In this document: piece after piece, positions 26,509 to 40,500 of the stretch
Layout of the letters: each line of letters starts with the position of its first letter
Position numbering within the stretch: the stretch's first letter is position 1
Assembly: GCA_013398055.1 (NCBI GenBank)
Contig: VZRS01010755.1
Location: 248,001 to 312,000 of the forward strand
Source of the DNA: Ifrita kowaldi
Taxonomy: Eukaryota; Chordata; Aves; Passeriformes; Cinclosomatidae
DNA length: 64,000 bases
Direction: 5' to 3'
The notes under the pieces: model-generated
What the model saw: only the letters and a program-made list of their open reading frames with translations
The model's database searches: none
Told to the model about the DNA's origin: nothing
Position numbers and translations under genes: made by a program

Positions 26509-27145
26509 TGTCTTGGGGTGACTTCATCATGTATATCCCCTATCACGGCTTTATGCCAAACAATTGATTTTGTGCCTTTTCTGTGCCTTTAAACTGATCT
26601 TGAGAGGGAAGAAAAAAAAGGACCAAGCAAACTTTTCAAAGCAGTGTCTCAAGGACACGGAGATTCACTCCTCTGCGTGCTCTGGCTGCGGTAGCACGGG
26701 GGGAGCATCCTGCTTGCTTCTTCAGCCAGTTTTTTTCCTTTTGCCTCCCTCCGGCGTGAGACAGAAAGCTGAACTTTGTTTCCTGGGACTTCGGGTTTTT
26801 TTTCCTTTCATCTCTTCTGGACTGTTTCAACAACATCAGAACACATTGGGAGAATCTTCCCCGAGGCCCGAGGGGGTGGACCCTCACCAACCCAACTCTG
26901 AGGAGGAGAGAGACCACACCTACAGAAGGACTCTGAAATCTTCCCAGGTTTCTCTCTACAGTGAGAGATTTCATTATTTAGCATTCTTATCCTTTTCTGG
27001 TGTGTTTGTTAAATAAATAGTTTTTATCTCTTTCACTTTCCTTCGAGGAAAATTTCCTTTTTCCCGAACCTGGTGGAGGGAAGGGTGGTTGTAACCTGGT
27101 TTTCTCTCAGAGGATATATTGCTAGATTTTGGCCAAACCGGCACA
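26509..27145 (+). mobile_element. Solo LTR of an endogenous retrovirus (ERVL-like) with 5-bp target duplication
   Basis: Begins TGTCTTGGGGTGAC and ends CCAAACCGGCACA, so it has TG...CA ends with a TGT/ACA inverted terminus. It is flanked by an exact TATGT on both sides (26504-26508 and 27146-27150). A polyadenylation signal AATAAA sits at 27012-27017, about 130 bp before the end, as in an R region. The wording (for example CTGTGCCTTTAAACTGATCTTGAGAGGGAAG and the TTAAATAAATAG tail) matches a songbird LTR family I remember. A 5-bp duplication fits ERVL-type integration better than ERVK (6 bp). There is no internal retroviral sequence on either side, so it is a solo LTR left by recombination. 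Open frames of 150 aa (+) and 112 aa (-) inside it are not genes. The intact duplication suggests a fairly young insertion compared with the LTR at 2120-2648. Confidence 0.9.
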
Positions 27146-27150
27146 TATGT
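27146..27150 (+). repeat. Right target-site duplication TATGT
   Basis: Identical to 26504-26508; marks the LTR integration. Confidence 0.85.
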
Positions 27151-30100
27151 CAAAAAAAATTACAAAAAGAAGAGAAGAAAGCAATATGAGAAGGCTCTAA
27201 ACACATGTAGAATAATTTATGGAAAACTTGGCTTTCTTTTAAATGCATAAATTTTACATTACTCTCTAACACCTATAGACCGCTTTTCTCCTTTTTTATT
27301 TGGTTTTACAAAAATTACTTCTTATTGTTCATATAAATAGAATTGTACAAAAGGAACACGCATGCAGTGAGGAAGATGCAGTTCATACCACACAGATGCT
27401 AAAATTGTCTCAGCTGTATCAAAAAGAAAAAGCTCTTTTTCGAGAGTATGGTGCTACAGAGTGCCTGAGAACTTGTACTGCTGACCTTCTGCACCTGCAA
27501 TTCTGTCTTCTGGAAGATGGAAATGGATTTTCTTTTTTTAAATGTATGAAGTACTAGAGTGCTGTTTGTTCTCTAGCTTGTAAGATTTACTAGAGCAAAA
27601 GAAATGAGAGCTTTAGTCAAATGGGAAGGCAGGTGTCCCTCGTGAGATTACAAAATCAATCAGCTCTTGTTTACTGTACAGCAACAGAGTCTCCTGCTGT
27701 GGCTAAGTTGCACAGACTGTTAAAACACTGAACAACATCACCATAAACCTCATCTAGTTTGCTGAGTGAATTTGGTTGTCTCCTGACACACAAGTAGCTT
27801 TCTCATTGCCATACAGCTGAGCCATCAATATTTCAGTCTGGGGTGAGAAAGACATATAGGAAGGAGATGATGGGAAGAAGTCCAGAAAGGCAAATGTGGA
27901 TTCTTACAGCAGAGCACTGCTTTCCTCAAGTCTTTCAAATTCACTTCTTGGAGTCTGAAGGAATGAGGGCCCAACACAGACAAGGAGCTAGTGATGTCCC
28001 TCAGTCATTCCACACTCTTTGCAGCCAGTTCTGAATAAATCCAGATTTTTAGGGAGGAACTGGAGTACGGAAGATGTTTTAATGGATGGAGACCTCTTTC
28101 ACACTTATCACTTCAGCCTGCGTGCTGGAATGGGTGGTGTTTCAGTACACTGGCCTGCCTTTACCTGTGCCATAAATGCTATGGGACTCAAGGTGTCTCA
28201 TGTCTCTTTGATAATCTCAGCAGAAATTATCACTGGGTCAGGAGTGCCTGAAAAAGCCATGTGTCCTCTAACAAATCATGAGGACCATCTTTCGCATGGA
28301 GATTAAAAATCCCTCACTGACCTATTTTACATGGCAAGAGTGGAGACCTCAGACCTGCAGATTTGTAAGGTTGCACAGGCAAAGAGCTCTATACCACCTC
28401 TAATCAAGGTGCATTTACTTCATTATGTACTTATTTTTCTTCATGCCCTTTTTAACTCAAATTCAGCTAACAATTCCACTAAGCATTTTTCTTGATTTAA
28501 TTTTTGCTGTTTGGAATAGTAAATCAGTAATATTTCCTCACAGACAAGATTTTTGTGAGGAAAGATGGCTTCTATTGCGCAGTGGGTTAGCTAATAAGGC
28601 AGAAACTTTGGCATGTATCACTCGGAAAATTGTAATTCTTATCTGTTCTCTTAACTGTGGTTTTAGTGTCCTAAGTGACAAGTTCAGACAACATATTACC
28701 ATTATCCTTTGTGAAATGCATTAATAAAAACTGCAGGACATGATGCAGCAAGTCTACCAAAGCACATCAGTGATTTTGTAATGCATTTACTTAAATGTTT
28801 TTTTCTCTGTTATTGACAACATGGCATACCACCTAGTGCTAACAATCACAGTGAGGAACTAGAAAGGATTTGTTTTCAATTTCCAGTTATTTATTTCTCA
28901 AGGAAGACTCTACCTCCAGTGTTTTTAACAAATACACAGGTTTTTAAAAATACACTGAATTCTTCACTGAGAAGTCCACTGTGTGTGCTTTAAAATCTAT
29001 TAATTCAGGCCTATCCAAAGCAAAAGTTCAGATGGAAAACTTTCTGGTTTTGATGTCTGCCTAAACCGGAGCTGTTTATAATGCCAGAAGAATTCTCCTT
29101 TGTTGTGATGTGTAACTAACCTAGAAGCACTGGTTATGAAATATCCCATATGCCTAGGCATGGAGATCTAGGTCCATAAAGCAGGATTTCAGAAAACATG
29201 TAGTTCAGGGCTACAGAATTTAATATTGTGCATACAGTGCTTAGAGCAGAATGCACGATGTGGTTTAAACACCTGGTACTGTCAATTTCTCTGTACTCAA
29301 TGTTCACTGAGCCTTCCAAGGTGCACTGCCCCAGAGAGAAAATCCAAACAGCAGAAAATACCAGCTGTCTGCCTTCTTTGTACAGCTCAGGACAGTAGAA
29401 CTATAACAGTATCTGGAAAACTGAATTTGCATAGAGAATTAAATCAGCTCATAAAAAAAAGAAATTATTATGCCATTTCCAATTAAACATAAAAACTTTA
29501 AACCCACTAATTTTCAATCCCACAGCAAAAGGTAAAATATAATATATTTTGTATAAAATCAGCATTTTCAATAATAAGAACAGAAAAAAAATAAGCTAGT
29601 CTGTGTATTGTCTTGGTTTTAGAAACCAAAAATAACGATTTTTTAACTTCTACAAAAAGAAAAAAAAAATTTTTTTCTGTTTTTTTTTATCCAAAAGAAA
29701 GCTTTTCCTGCACAATTGGACAAATATGTTTATCTTTTGTTTGGTATACATAAACATAAATGTTCTCTATCTATTTATGTATTATTTTGTAAGTATTTTT
29801 TTTCCCTCAATAGTCTGAATCACTACATTCTTGAACTGATCTACAGAAAAGTTATAGTGTTTTTTTCTACCTTGCAGACTCTGCAGATTTCAAATTTCAA
29901 AATCTAAAATGAGCACTAGAAGAATCACAGTGGAAAGTCTGCTTTAATTTTTCTGAACTGGAGCAAGTCCTTCAATGTTTTTGCTCTAAATTTTCTTCTA
30001 GAAACTATTAACAAAGAAGACAAGAGGTCTTTTAAACTAATAAACTGTCCTTTACACAGTTGCTGTCCATCATCTTCCCTATCACTACTGGATCCTGGCC

Positions 30101-31530
30101 TTTTCCCTAGGACTTCTATGACTTGATTAGATTTGGGGTTCTGAGACTGCAGAGGAAAAGGACATCTATCACCTCCAGACAGCCTATGTAACATGTATTT
30201 TAATGTTAACAAAGCTGACTGTGGAAATGCTATCCATAGTTCAACGGCAGCTATGCAGAGGAATGGATTAATTCTTTAGACAGAGGAAGCAGAAAGAGTG
30301 GTAAATGAGAAAACTAATTTTAAGAATAATGCTGCTTTCCTTATTTTAAAACCACTGATAGTACTAGGATTTAGAAACACTTTGTAATTTTTCTCTGTTA
30401 TCTTTTGTTACAGAATGCATTTCGTCTCACCTAAGCTAAAGAACATGGAAGGAATTGTGAAGGGTTACCTTACACGCATCGATGTTTCTTTGAAGAAGAT
30501 CAAGTCTAAAGGATGAGTGTAAGAAGTTAAGATTCCAAATACTAAAAATATTCAAAGAAGCCTAGGGATTACTTATAAACTCTACGAAATCAACTGGAAA
30601 GACTATGAATACAATATGTATATTTTTTTTCTGAAATCTAGTGGCAAGAAATTGTATTTGCCACATGTAATCACTATGGTGATTGTCTTGATCATTATTT
30701 GTTATAATTTTAGTATGAATTCATGGCTGTATATTAGGGGTGAATGAGATACAAATCATATCCTTCTAATGCCCGTGTTTATATATGAAATAGATTATTT
30801 CAATGATGTTTGTTTCCTAGAGTGTCAAAACCTAGTGGAAAAAATTTAGAGCCATTCCAAATATTGGGTGACTATGTAGTATAAAGTATCAGCTGGTCCA
30901 GAGGTCATTTAGAACAAGTTGGCATATATTGACATGATCTTGCTGGATCAAGTGTCTTTGATTTTTCCGAAGGACCAGAGGGAAAAGGTACACATCTCCA
31001 TTGAAAAGCTGGGTTTCAGCAGCAGAAGGTGGAGGCTAACTCCCTGTGGGGTGCTAGCAGCAGGGTTAGGGGCAAACAGGTGTAGTAAATTCAACAGCAA
31101 TGACTTTTTTTGTAGAGTAGACTGCATAAGCATATCAGACAGCCTCATGATATATTCCATACACAAGGCAAACATTTGGGTTTATTGGAGCATTAAACAA
31201 AGATGAGGGACTTAAAATACATGTTCCTTTTCACAGTTGTTTGGAGATTTGGGGTGAGAGGTACTTCAGCTGAATTAAAAGCTTATTTTTTGTCATTGAA
31301 TTTCTTAGGATTCATCTGCCACTAAACATCCAGTATTTTACAAGTCATCATAACAACAACAGCAACAAAACTTTCCTTGTTGCCTGCTCTTTAAGGGAAA
31401 GTTTCATACCTCCTTTCTTACAGATGTGGCTATTTCCCAAACCAAGGCCTTAGGTCCCACTGTTATGCTCTGCTTATCTGGATTCCCTTCCTTCCTTTGG
31501 ACAAGCCCCTCTAAGTTTGTTTAGCCATCT
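27151..31530 (-). other. MAGI2: MAGI2 intron, no internal gene seen
   Basis: AT-rich. An A9/T7/T9 homopolymer cluster lies at 29661-29688. Open frames are under 100 aa and lack domains. Confidence 0.65.
29661..29688 (+). repeat. A9-T7-N3-T9 homopolymer cluster
   Basis: Nine A directly followed by seven T, a CTG spacer, then nine T. It is self-complementary and prone to slippage. Confidence 0.85.
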
Positions 31531-31575
31531 CTCCATCTCATTTTCCTCCATCTAGTTTTCCTCCATCCCATTTTC
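31531..31575 (+). repeat. Three tandem copies of a 15-bp pyrimidine-rich unit
   Basis: Units at 31531-31545 (CTCCATCTCATTTTC), 31546-31560 (CTCCATCTAGTTTTC) and 31561-31575 (CTCCATCCCATTTTC). Each differs from its neighbours at two or three positions. Confidence 0.9.
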
Positions 31576-34500
31576 CTTAAAATAAGGGTGAAATTATGTG
31601 TCAAGCGTAGAAGTAAATATATCTTAATTTAGATTTATTAATTATCAATTATTTCAGATGCATTACCATCAGGATTCCTTGATCTTTACTGAGTTAAGTG
31701 ACAGGGAGAGAAATGCACCATACTCCTGATCTTGGGATTTTCTTTGCAGTCCACATATAGAAAGCAGGCAGGATCCATTTAGATTGCCAGAAAGTCTATG
31801 GACACTTTTATGTTTTTCCAATGTAAATGCAACCATTCAGTCCATGACAAATTCAAGATCGCAGAAGAGAGGAGAGAGGCTCATGCACATCCAGTCAGGC
31901 CAGGGTGAAAAGTGAGGTTCATACCTGCTCTCTCTGTTGAAGGCTTAAAACTGCTGTATCAGAGATCCAGTGGGTCCCATATAATGGATGAGATGAATGT
32001 TAAGTGGTTTAGACTTTGGGGCATACTGAAACCTTCCAAGGAAAGAACTGATAGATGTATTATTTCTTTTGGAGTATTAAATTTGGTGGCAATAAATCTA
32101 TGATACTAATCTCACCTTTTCCCACTAGGAGGAATAGGAATTTAAAGAGAAATGGGTTCTAAACATAGCCATAGTGAAGCTCATTTTTGTGGCTTATGGA
32201 GAAAAAATTGCTGCAAGGTGATGAAATATTCTCTATTTGTGGTAAGCAAAAATCTATGCCTGAATGCACTGCAGCTGAAATACACAGGATGTCTGATGAT
32301 GATTTCAGCAGGAACATAGCAGCCCTTTCTCTGGAATTCTGCCAGCCCCTAGAAAATATTTGGCATCTGAAAAAACCCAACAAGGTGAAGGGTGACAGTT
32401 TCAGGAGCACGGTTACAGAATCAGAAGTAAGTGGGAACAGTCCCCATCTATGTCAGTGAAAGGAATAATCACATTTCAACAGAAACTTCCTTGCTAGGCT
32501 TTGTTTGAAGAATAAAAGCTGTCAGCATTATGGCATACCAGTAACAAAAAGAAAAATCTGACAGGAAAATCACAAAGTTGACAGAAATGGTATGTCTGTG
32601 GTTCCTGCTGACAGCATTTGCGTCTATTTTCAATGAGAAAATTGATAAGTTTCCATTTCATTTAGGAAAAGGTCAGACTCATACAAAATAGATGAGAAAG
32701 TTCTAGTAATCAATGAAACAGGTCTTCCTCCCCAGCATAAGCTTCAGTCTATCGACTCTTGAATGAGATTGTAATAGAAACTTACTGAATTGGGCTTTTA
32801 TGTATCTTCCTGGGAATCCCTCCAAGACCTGGTCATCCCTTGTCTAGGTGTCTGCATAATTAAACTCCCCTAATTTCTGCCCCGCTCAAATGGCTGCAGT
32901 TTGCGGGGTCTCTCCAGCCCCAGCCCACAGGGAGAGTCTGCCCTTTGGGTTAATAACGTGTTCCCAGGTTGATCCTATCTGACTTACAGTCACAAGTCAG
33001 ATACTGACTGGGGAGTCACAAGACCACAGAGGGCTGTGATACAAAATTATGAATGCATTTATGTATTGCCTTCTGATTTCAGTTTCTGCTTCCACCTTGC
33101 ACATCACTCAATTTTTAATATCTTAAAAGACCTCTAGACACTTGCTGATTATTTTCTCTTCACTTTTTATAAATTGGAGTAGATAGAATAAGGCAGTTTA
33201 TCTCCTTTCCAGTATCTGAAATAGAGAAGTTCTGCTTGGCCTAAATCAAGGGAGGGGCCATGGCACACATGTGGGTGATTCTGGATTGCCTGTGATTGGC
33301 ATTGTGCAAATGTGTATCAAGGCAATACTAATTACTACTGAGACATAAAAACTCTATTGCTTTTCTTCATTCTAATCCCAAAGGCAAATTGTTCATAAAT
33401 AATACTTGAGGTTAATACAGCTATGTGAATCTCTATACAAATATTTAATCAACCACCAATTCAGCTACCAGATAGTGCTGGTTAAACTGCTGCAACTTGG
33501 GCACTACTGGAGACTTTCCCTTGAAAGTCATATTTTCATTAGACTTTAATACAGAGATATAATTAATGGATAGCTGTCACAGCTGCTCTATCTGGTGATT
33601 CACTAGAAGATGTCTAAAAAATAAAATGTGTTGCAAAAATGCCAGCTGCAAGTGGCAAACTGGAAAAATGACATGTTAAATTATTAAATGAAAAATGATT
33701 GACTATTCATTGTAATATGCATTCAGATGAACACTAAGTTACTGAATTAGAGTTCATTGTGATAAAGAACCTGGTACAAAAGGCCTGGTTTTCAAAAGTC
33801 TCCGTACTTCCCTGGCAGAAGTTTTAAGGACAGGTCTGTGCTGCAAGTCTGGGCAAGAGCCCACAAAACATGTCCTGTCTGTGCACTTAATAAAGCTGTT
33901 TCCTTATGCCAGGATGCCTTTATCAATCATCTGATTAAGTCCTTTCTCTCAGGAAGGTGAAACCCTGCCCAATTGCATTTTTAGATACTCTAGAGAATAA
34001 AGGACTGGGCACTCCTGGAGAGCTGAGATGAAGCTCAAGGTACAGTCAGATCTTTGCTTGTGCACCAGCTGCACACATGATTCTGCCAGATAAGAGTTTC
34101 CCTCATACAGGTGCAAATTTTAGCAAGTTAACTATCACCATCTTTAGCAGGGAATAGGACTGATTGCACTTCTAGGTGACTAAAAGCTGGTCATTTAATG
34201 AGTAGCCCAAGTTTAAGAGACAATTAAAAGGTTGAAATTACTGAACAGTGGTATTTGTAGTACCAGAAAGATTTTGGAGCAGCTTTCTACTGCTAAGTCC
34301 CATCAAAATCTGACAATAGCCAAGAGATGCATTTTGGAATTGCAAAGACAAAAGCAAACTACTCCTTGGGCTGCAAGGAAGTTCATGTAAGAGACTTCAA
34401 ACTGCTGATACACATGAGCTTAAGGTAGGACAAGATGGTTAGGACTAGCTAGAGTTTAGGACTAGACAGCAAAGTAATTCTCCCCAGCAAAAGATGATGG

Positions 34501-37500
34501 TGCTTGCAGAATTAAATTGATGCAAAAAACAAATTTAAAAGCAAAAAAGTATAATACAGGCACCACTTCCCACCACCTCAGATTACACAGCAAATTTACA
34601 CAAATATTAGTGTATTGATTATCAGCATTATAAGAGGAAAGGTTTAATTTAACAGCTCAGTAACTTTGGACATGTCATTACATAACAGCCAAGCAGGTGA
34701 CTCTCTTTTGCCAACTGACAAGCACTAAATTTAAATTTATATTGTTAATTTTGTATATTAATACCTTAAGTGCCTGAAAAGTAGGTTCTAGGAAGATGAT
34801 GGGTTTCTGAACTGGTATTTCACACTTCTAGGCTGATATGTGCCTTTTTCATAGGGATGATTTTCAATAGGCATTTTGAACAAATAAAAGAAACTGGTAA
34901 GGATTATCTTCATGCCCTAATGCATTCATCTATCTCATGTTAGAACAAGACTATAGGTTTTCTTTTCTTGGAAGGTGATAATTCTGAAACTAGAGCATGT
35001 AGCTTGATAAACAGTGATAAAGTTTTTGTTAGCTTTATACACCCTAAATCCAAAACATTTCCTTAAATGATGGAATGGGAAGCAAGCAGAGCTAAAATCA
35101 TCCCTTGAGTTTTAATGTAGTCCACTGAGTGGAAATCTATTCTACATGCCCAACACTGTAAATATGCAGCCTCCTTCCCTTCAGAAGGATTTTATGGCTG
35201 TCTATGAAGACATCCTCTGTCTGAAAAACTTGATAAGGAAAAAAACCCAACCAGGATCCAGGGGAAAAAAAATTACAGAGAGAAAAAAACAATTTACATA
35301 CACACAAAATAATTGCAGAATAATGACATCTGCAATTTCTTGTACTTCACTGGTCTGTGCCTGGGCAGAGGCACCTGCCTGCAGAAATCCAAGGGCAGGC
35401 TACAGAATTAGGGGCTTAGAGTTTGGATAAACTCCAAGGAAATAGGGACAATGGGCAAATGCCTAATTAAAAGACACACAGGCAGAAAAGGGGAATTTAA
35501 CAAATTTTAAAAAATCAAGGAATCACGAAGGCAGAAATTATTAAAAAGAAAAAAATTCAGGAGAAAATAGGCCTGGTTTATGATACACAGCAAAAGTAAA
35601 ACAGGTAAAGGTTAAGCTGTTATAAAAAGAGGGAATTAGGGGAGAATTTAATAAATTATATAAAAAAAGATCACTGTTTTTTTCTTTTTCATTCTGTCTA
35701 GTATTTTTCTAATTAGCTCAGCATTGGTGGTTTTCAGTTTTGTGCTTTTAGTGATTCATTTATAGTGGGTTTATCTGGGGCATTATGTGGTGCAAATACT
35801 AAATAACCACGATTGTAATTGGTTAATAGCCCAAACGCCATCAAACATGGAGCTTCTGACACAATGACACGATGCAGATTAGCATACACCTGTTACATAC
35901 TAATTCATCATCAGTGGTCTATCTGCAAATATTTCAGCAGTCACCACTGAGGAAGATAAAGAACATGGTGTATAGATTTTCCTTCTCTAAATAGGGGCCT
36001 CAGTAAAGTCCATGACAGATAATCTGTGATACAGGACTGACATTGCTTACTCCTGAATTAACAACATCTTTAAAGTCTGATAAAGAGTCTGTATCTGCAG
36101 AGCTATCAGCCTGACATCTTTAGCATCTGCTAAGATCACTTAAAGGGTGAGAAGGGGAAGAGAGATGGAAAAAGAAATAGATTGAATAGAAATGAGGTAA
36201 AGGAAGGTTATGAGGATGATAAACAGTTTAAGAGTTGAAGCAGCCCTCTAGACTAAAGGAAGAAAAGTTGGTCTTTTTATACACATTAAATTACCTCAAA
36301 AGAGACAGGTTTAAACCCCATTTCTGAAGATATATCTAATAATACTTAAAAAGAAAAAATATCCTAATAAATCCATGACTAAGAGTATCTGTAGGCATAT
36401 AAAACTGTAAAAGCTGCAAAATCCTCTTAAAAAAGCCCCAAACCAGACATATTAATAGCATGATGCAGTGTCCTTGTTGTTCCTGTAACCTTGTGATTGC
36501 AGTGACATTGCCAGAGCATAAGCAAAGGCAGCTCTAAACTTCTGCATGTTGAACAAATTTTACATTCTCTGTTGCCGTGGGGATTTCCCAGTCTGAAATC
36601 TGCAGGATACAGGTGACCTGGTTTTGAGCACAGGGTGGCTGAGCCTGCCGTGTTCTGCTGGCAGTACACAAACCTGGCTGCTCAGAGCTGGGCACAGCAG
36701 CTCCCTTCTGCAGGGCACAGAGTGCCCACAATGATAGATCACTCCAGGAAAACACGGGTCCCTCTGAGCCAGGCAGCCCACATCTGTGATCCCAGAAGCA
36801 GCTCTGGTCCTCCATGGCCTCAGTGTGGGAGTAGTGGAGGTTACGGAAGCTGGAGCCTAAAGTACATCCTTGGGAAAATACTCATTGAAGGACAACTGAG
36901 AGGTGAGAGAAAGGACAGCTGGGATTAATCAGGAGCTACTTCTTGAAAGACAGTCAGGATAGAATGGGAGCTGTTCCCCACACAGATACAGTGGGAATGG
37001 GGACTTCTAAGTAAAAAATCACTGAGATGTGTTCTTTAGACTTGGAGAGCACCAGCCAGTCTGAAACATGGGAAATCTATTGCTTTTTCCTATTTTAACT
37101 ACACCTCCTCTTCAGCAGTCAGTACTTCTACCTTGGAAGAGCACCAGGACCTCTATGCCAACTTTCAGTGTGGTATATATTAAACCAGTGGAGATAGGCA
37201 TCTCCAGGAAATTGATTTTATAATGAAAGTAATGCAGCGCTAGCTGTAGTGGAACTCCAGAATGGCATTCAAATTGATAATAAATAACTCAATTTTCAGC
37301 CCAGTGGTGATAGAGCATTTAACACTAATAATTCCAGTAGCCAGCAGACTATGTTGTATCTTTGTTTTGCCTTGCCTTGCCAGGGGAGGGAGTAGAAACC
37401 AGAGAATACGCAGAATTCAATTACTGGCAAAAGGGGTAGTACAGAACAGTACCAATGTGGGATCCAGGAGGAAAAAAAATAGGTAAAAGCTCCTCAAACA

Positions 37501-40500
37501 GCAACCACTACAGCAGTTCTCTGCAGAATAGACAGTATTCTCTAACAGAGGTGTTGCAAAACCACTTACCAACCTCAGCTTCCACAGAAGGGAAGTTGGA
37601 AGAATACTTTGTGGTTCTTGGGACAGGGTGCTTAAAGCTCCTGTAAAAGTATTTTTTCAAAATGTGTTATTGAGCTTTGCCCATCTATGCTAACGGATAA
37701 TTTGACAAATTATTTTTAAGATTCCAGTAAAGGTTTTGGTGCCACTATGTGCTACTCATGGCTACCTGATGTCAGCTCTCTTTAAAGGTTAATGGATGAG
37801 ATGCACAAGGCTAAATGAAAGCTCTGTTTTCTCATCACATATTTAGCTATTTAACTAGAATAATTAAAAACATGACATTCTAGAAACCACAATAATGTGG
37901 ACTTCACTACAAGTATCTGTGTTCCTTTAATAGTCCAAAACCCGTAGGTCAAATTAGATTTTGTAAAAGAGACCGGTTTTGTCCTTTTCATTTTGACTCA
38001 GTTACCCTTTATGAAATAAAAAGAAAAAAGACAGAAAAAAGTGAAATGCCTCATTCAGCCTGTAAATACTGTAAATTGCCTTTATGAATTGATTTTCTTT
38101 TAATTTTACCTTTCATCATTAAATTGTAAACAAGCTGATGTATCAATGGTGCACACTTCTGTACATATATGTGGAATGGACCACTTCACATAAAGGTCAG
38201 GGGATTTACTAATATTTATTCCTTTAGAAAGATGTTAGCTAGCAAAATTCAATAAATTATAACAATGTTCCAATGCACATTTAATGTTTATATTAAGTTT
38301 TTAGCAAACTGAATTTAAACAGAATATCAGTAGGTCTTTGGATAGCTAAAGATTCCACTTTGTCATTATTAATGTCTGTCAAGTGGCCCTATCATTTGAA
38401 AAGAATATTTTTATAAAATATCTTTCAATTAAAAGAAACAAAAGCATTGTCTTAATGTACATTTTTTTTTTTTACAATTTAAGAGTGTCATTGCTTAACG
38501 TTAGTATATATAAGAGAATTGTTATGCAGTCCTCTACTTTCAAATTCCCATGTAATAATGATGCAATATTCACATTTCATGTACTATAGAAGGATACTTT
38601 TCTTGCTTTCATATACTGCAGACATGTACCTAAATACATATAAAAATACGCCTGTCACTGTGAACTGCTAGAGACTGTTTCTGGTTTTGGATCATATTTG
38701 AATTAGCACATTACAAATCTGTTATTGAAAATGAAAGCCTTTTGGTTTACTTCCTCCAAACAAGACTTGATTTAAGGTCAACATCACAAGATAATGCGTC
38801 CTTTAGAGAGTTCCCCACGGCAATGCAGAGTTTTGCTAAGATCAGACAGGCTGTGCCCTTGGCCATTCGGGAATCCCCAACTGGTAATTTGGCTTACAAG
38901 CCATTCTTTTCATGCCTCTAATCACTGGCCTCTTTTTTCCCAGGCTAATGACAACCTTATGAAGCAGTATTTCTCTCATGTCTCTCAGAAAAAAAACCAA
39001 TTAGCCACAGCTACAAAAGCCATTGACACAAATAGATCCTCAAATTGGTTTTGTGATCTAAAACTGTGGATCCAAAAGGTGTCATAAATGACTTTATTGT
39101 TAAACCACTCTGATGCTAGATTTACTAGGAGACCAGGAGACAGGCTAGTAAAAGCAGTTATAATGTTTAGAGCACGGCTTGATCCTGAGAGATGCAGACC
39201 AGTTGCAGCATCCATTGACTCTGCTGAAAATTCTGCAGGTCTGTCCTTCTCCCAGTTCTGCACATCACATCCCTGTATTCCTAGTCAGCATCAGGCAGAG
39301 TGGGCACAAATGGCACTTTCAGTAGACCTGCCTCATAAAAGCATCAATCCAATACTTAACAGAGCTGTGCATATTTCCTTAGCAAATCTGTTTTGTCAGC
39401 CTCTCTTGGATCTTGTGTTTGAAGCATTTACTTTTAGTGAGACTGTATAAAGCCTTTTGGGAAACAACCCAAAAGTTTCTGTTGGGCACAAAATGAGTCG
39501 TTTTTAGATTTTGAGCCAAGACTCTATTAGTGTTTCATAAAGATGATACAGAAAAATGAGTACATCTAGTACTCACCTAATACTTTACATATTTTTATGT
39601 CCATGTTGTATAAATGGATGTGTTTATGTAGACACACATTTTTCTTATAACACTATGAAACTTTGTAAATAATGAACTTTCACAGATTTCACACTAATCA
39701 AATTACTTCTTGCTAATAGGTATCCATGGAGGCTGCTCCCCAGGTTTTCTAATTTTGCTCATTATGTTCTCTAATTTTTCCAGAGAGACAACTCAAGCAG
39801 CTATTTGATATACAATGGCTGTACCCAGCTGGCTTTCACTTGAGCAGTTGCTTTGATACAGCATCACATGATGATGCTCATTACTTCAGATAAATTATTC
39901 AGAAACTCCCAGATGCAGTGTCCTGCAGTTTACCAAGCTATAGGAGAGTTTCACTAAACTCTGAAGCTGGTATATCACAAATGAATATGAATTTCTGAGT
40001 ATTATATACTCCTAATAAGCCAAAATAAATCAGGTACCGGGTAACCAAGTTGCAATTAAACATTAGCATTATTTCTCAAAAGATTCCCTTAATGCAAAGT
40101 TCTCTTTTCTTTTTCCTTTTCTTGCTGCTGTTTAAGATTACTTAGGAGATATAACATAGTCGCAAAATCTTCTAAAGCTACAAGTTTTATTTCGTAAAAT
40201 TCTTAAAATTATTATTCTTGAAGAATAATGTAACATTTTTAATGTTACTACAGCATTCATGCTTCATATTTCAAAATTTGGATGAAATCAGTTTAAATTT
40301 AGCCCCAAGTTTTTATTATTTCATTCAAGTTCTTCAAAGCTGTTAGATGGATAGATAATACCTGGGAAAATTATTTTTAAAACTAAAAATTGTGTGTATA
40401 TATATTACAAAATTTCCCCTTTACCTGCAGTTTTTAATCAAACACAGTCCTGACTCCAGGCTCTATCTGAGCAGAACTGTATTTCCTTTAAGAACACAAC

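Noticed and set aside
26564..27016. 150-aa plus-strand open frame
   Set aside because: It lies wholly inside the solo LTR; no retroviral domain and no host gene support.
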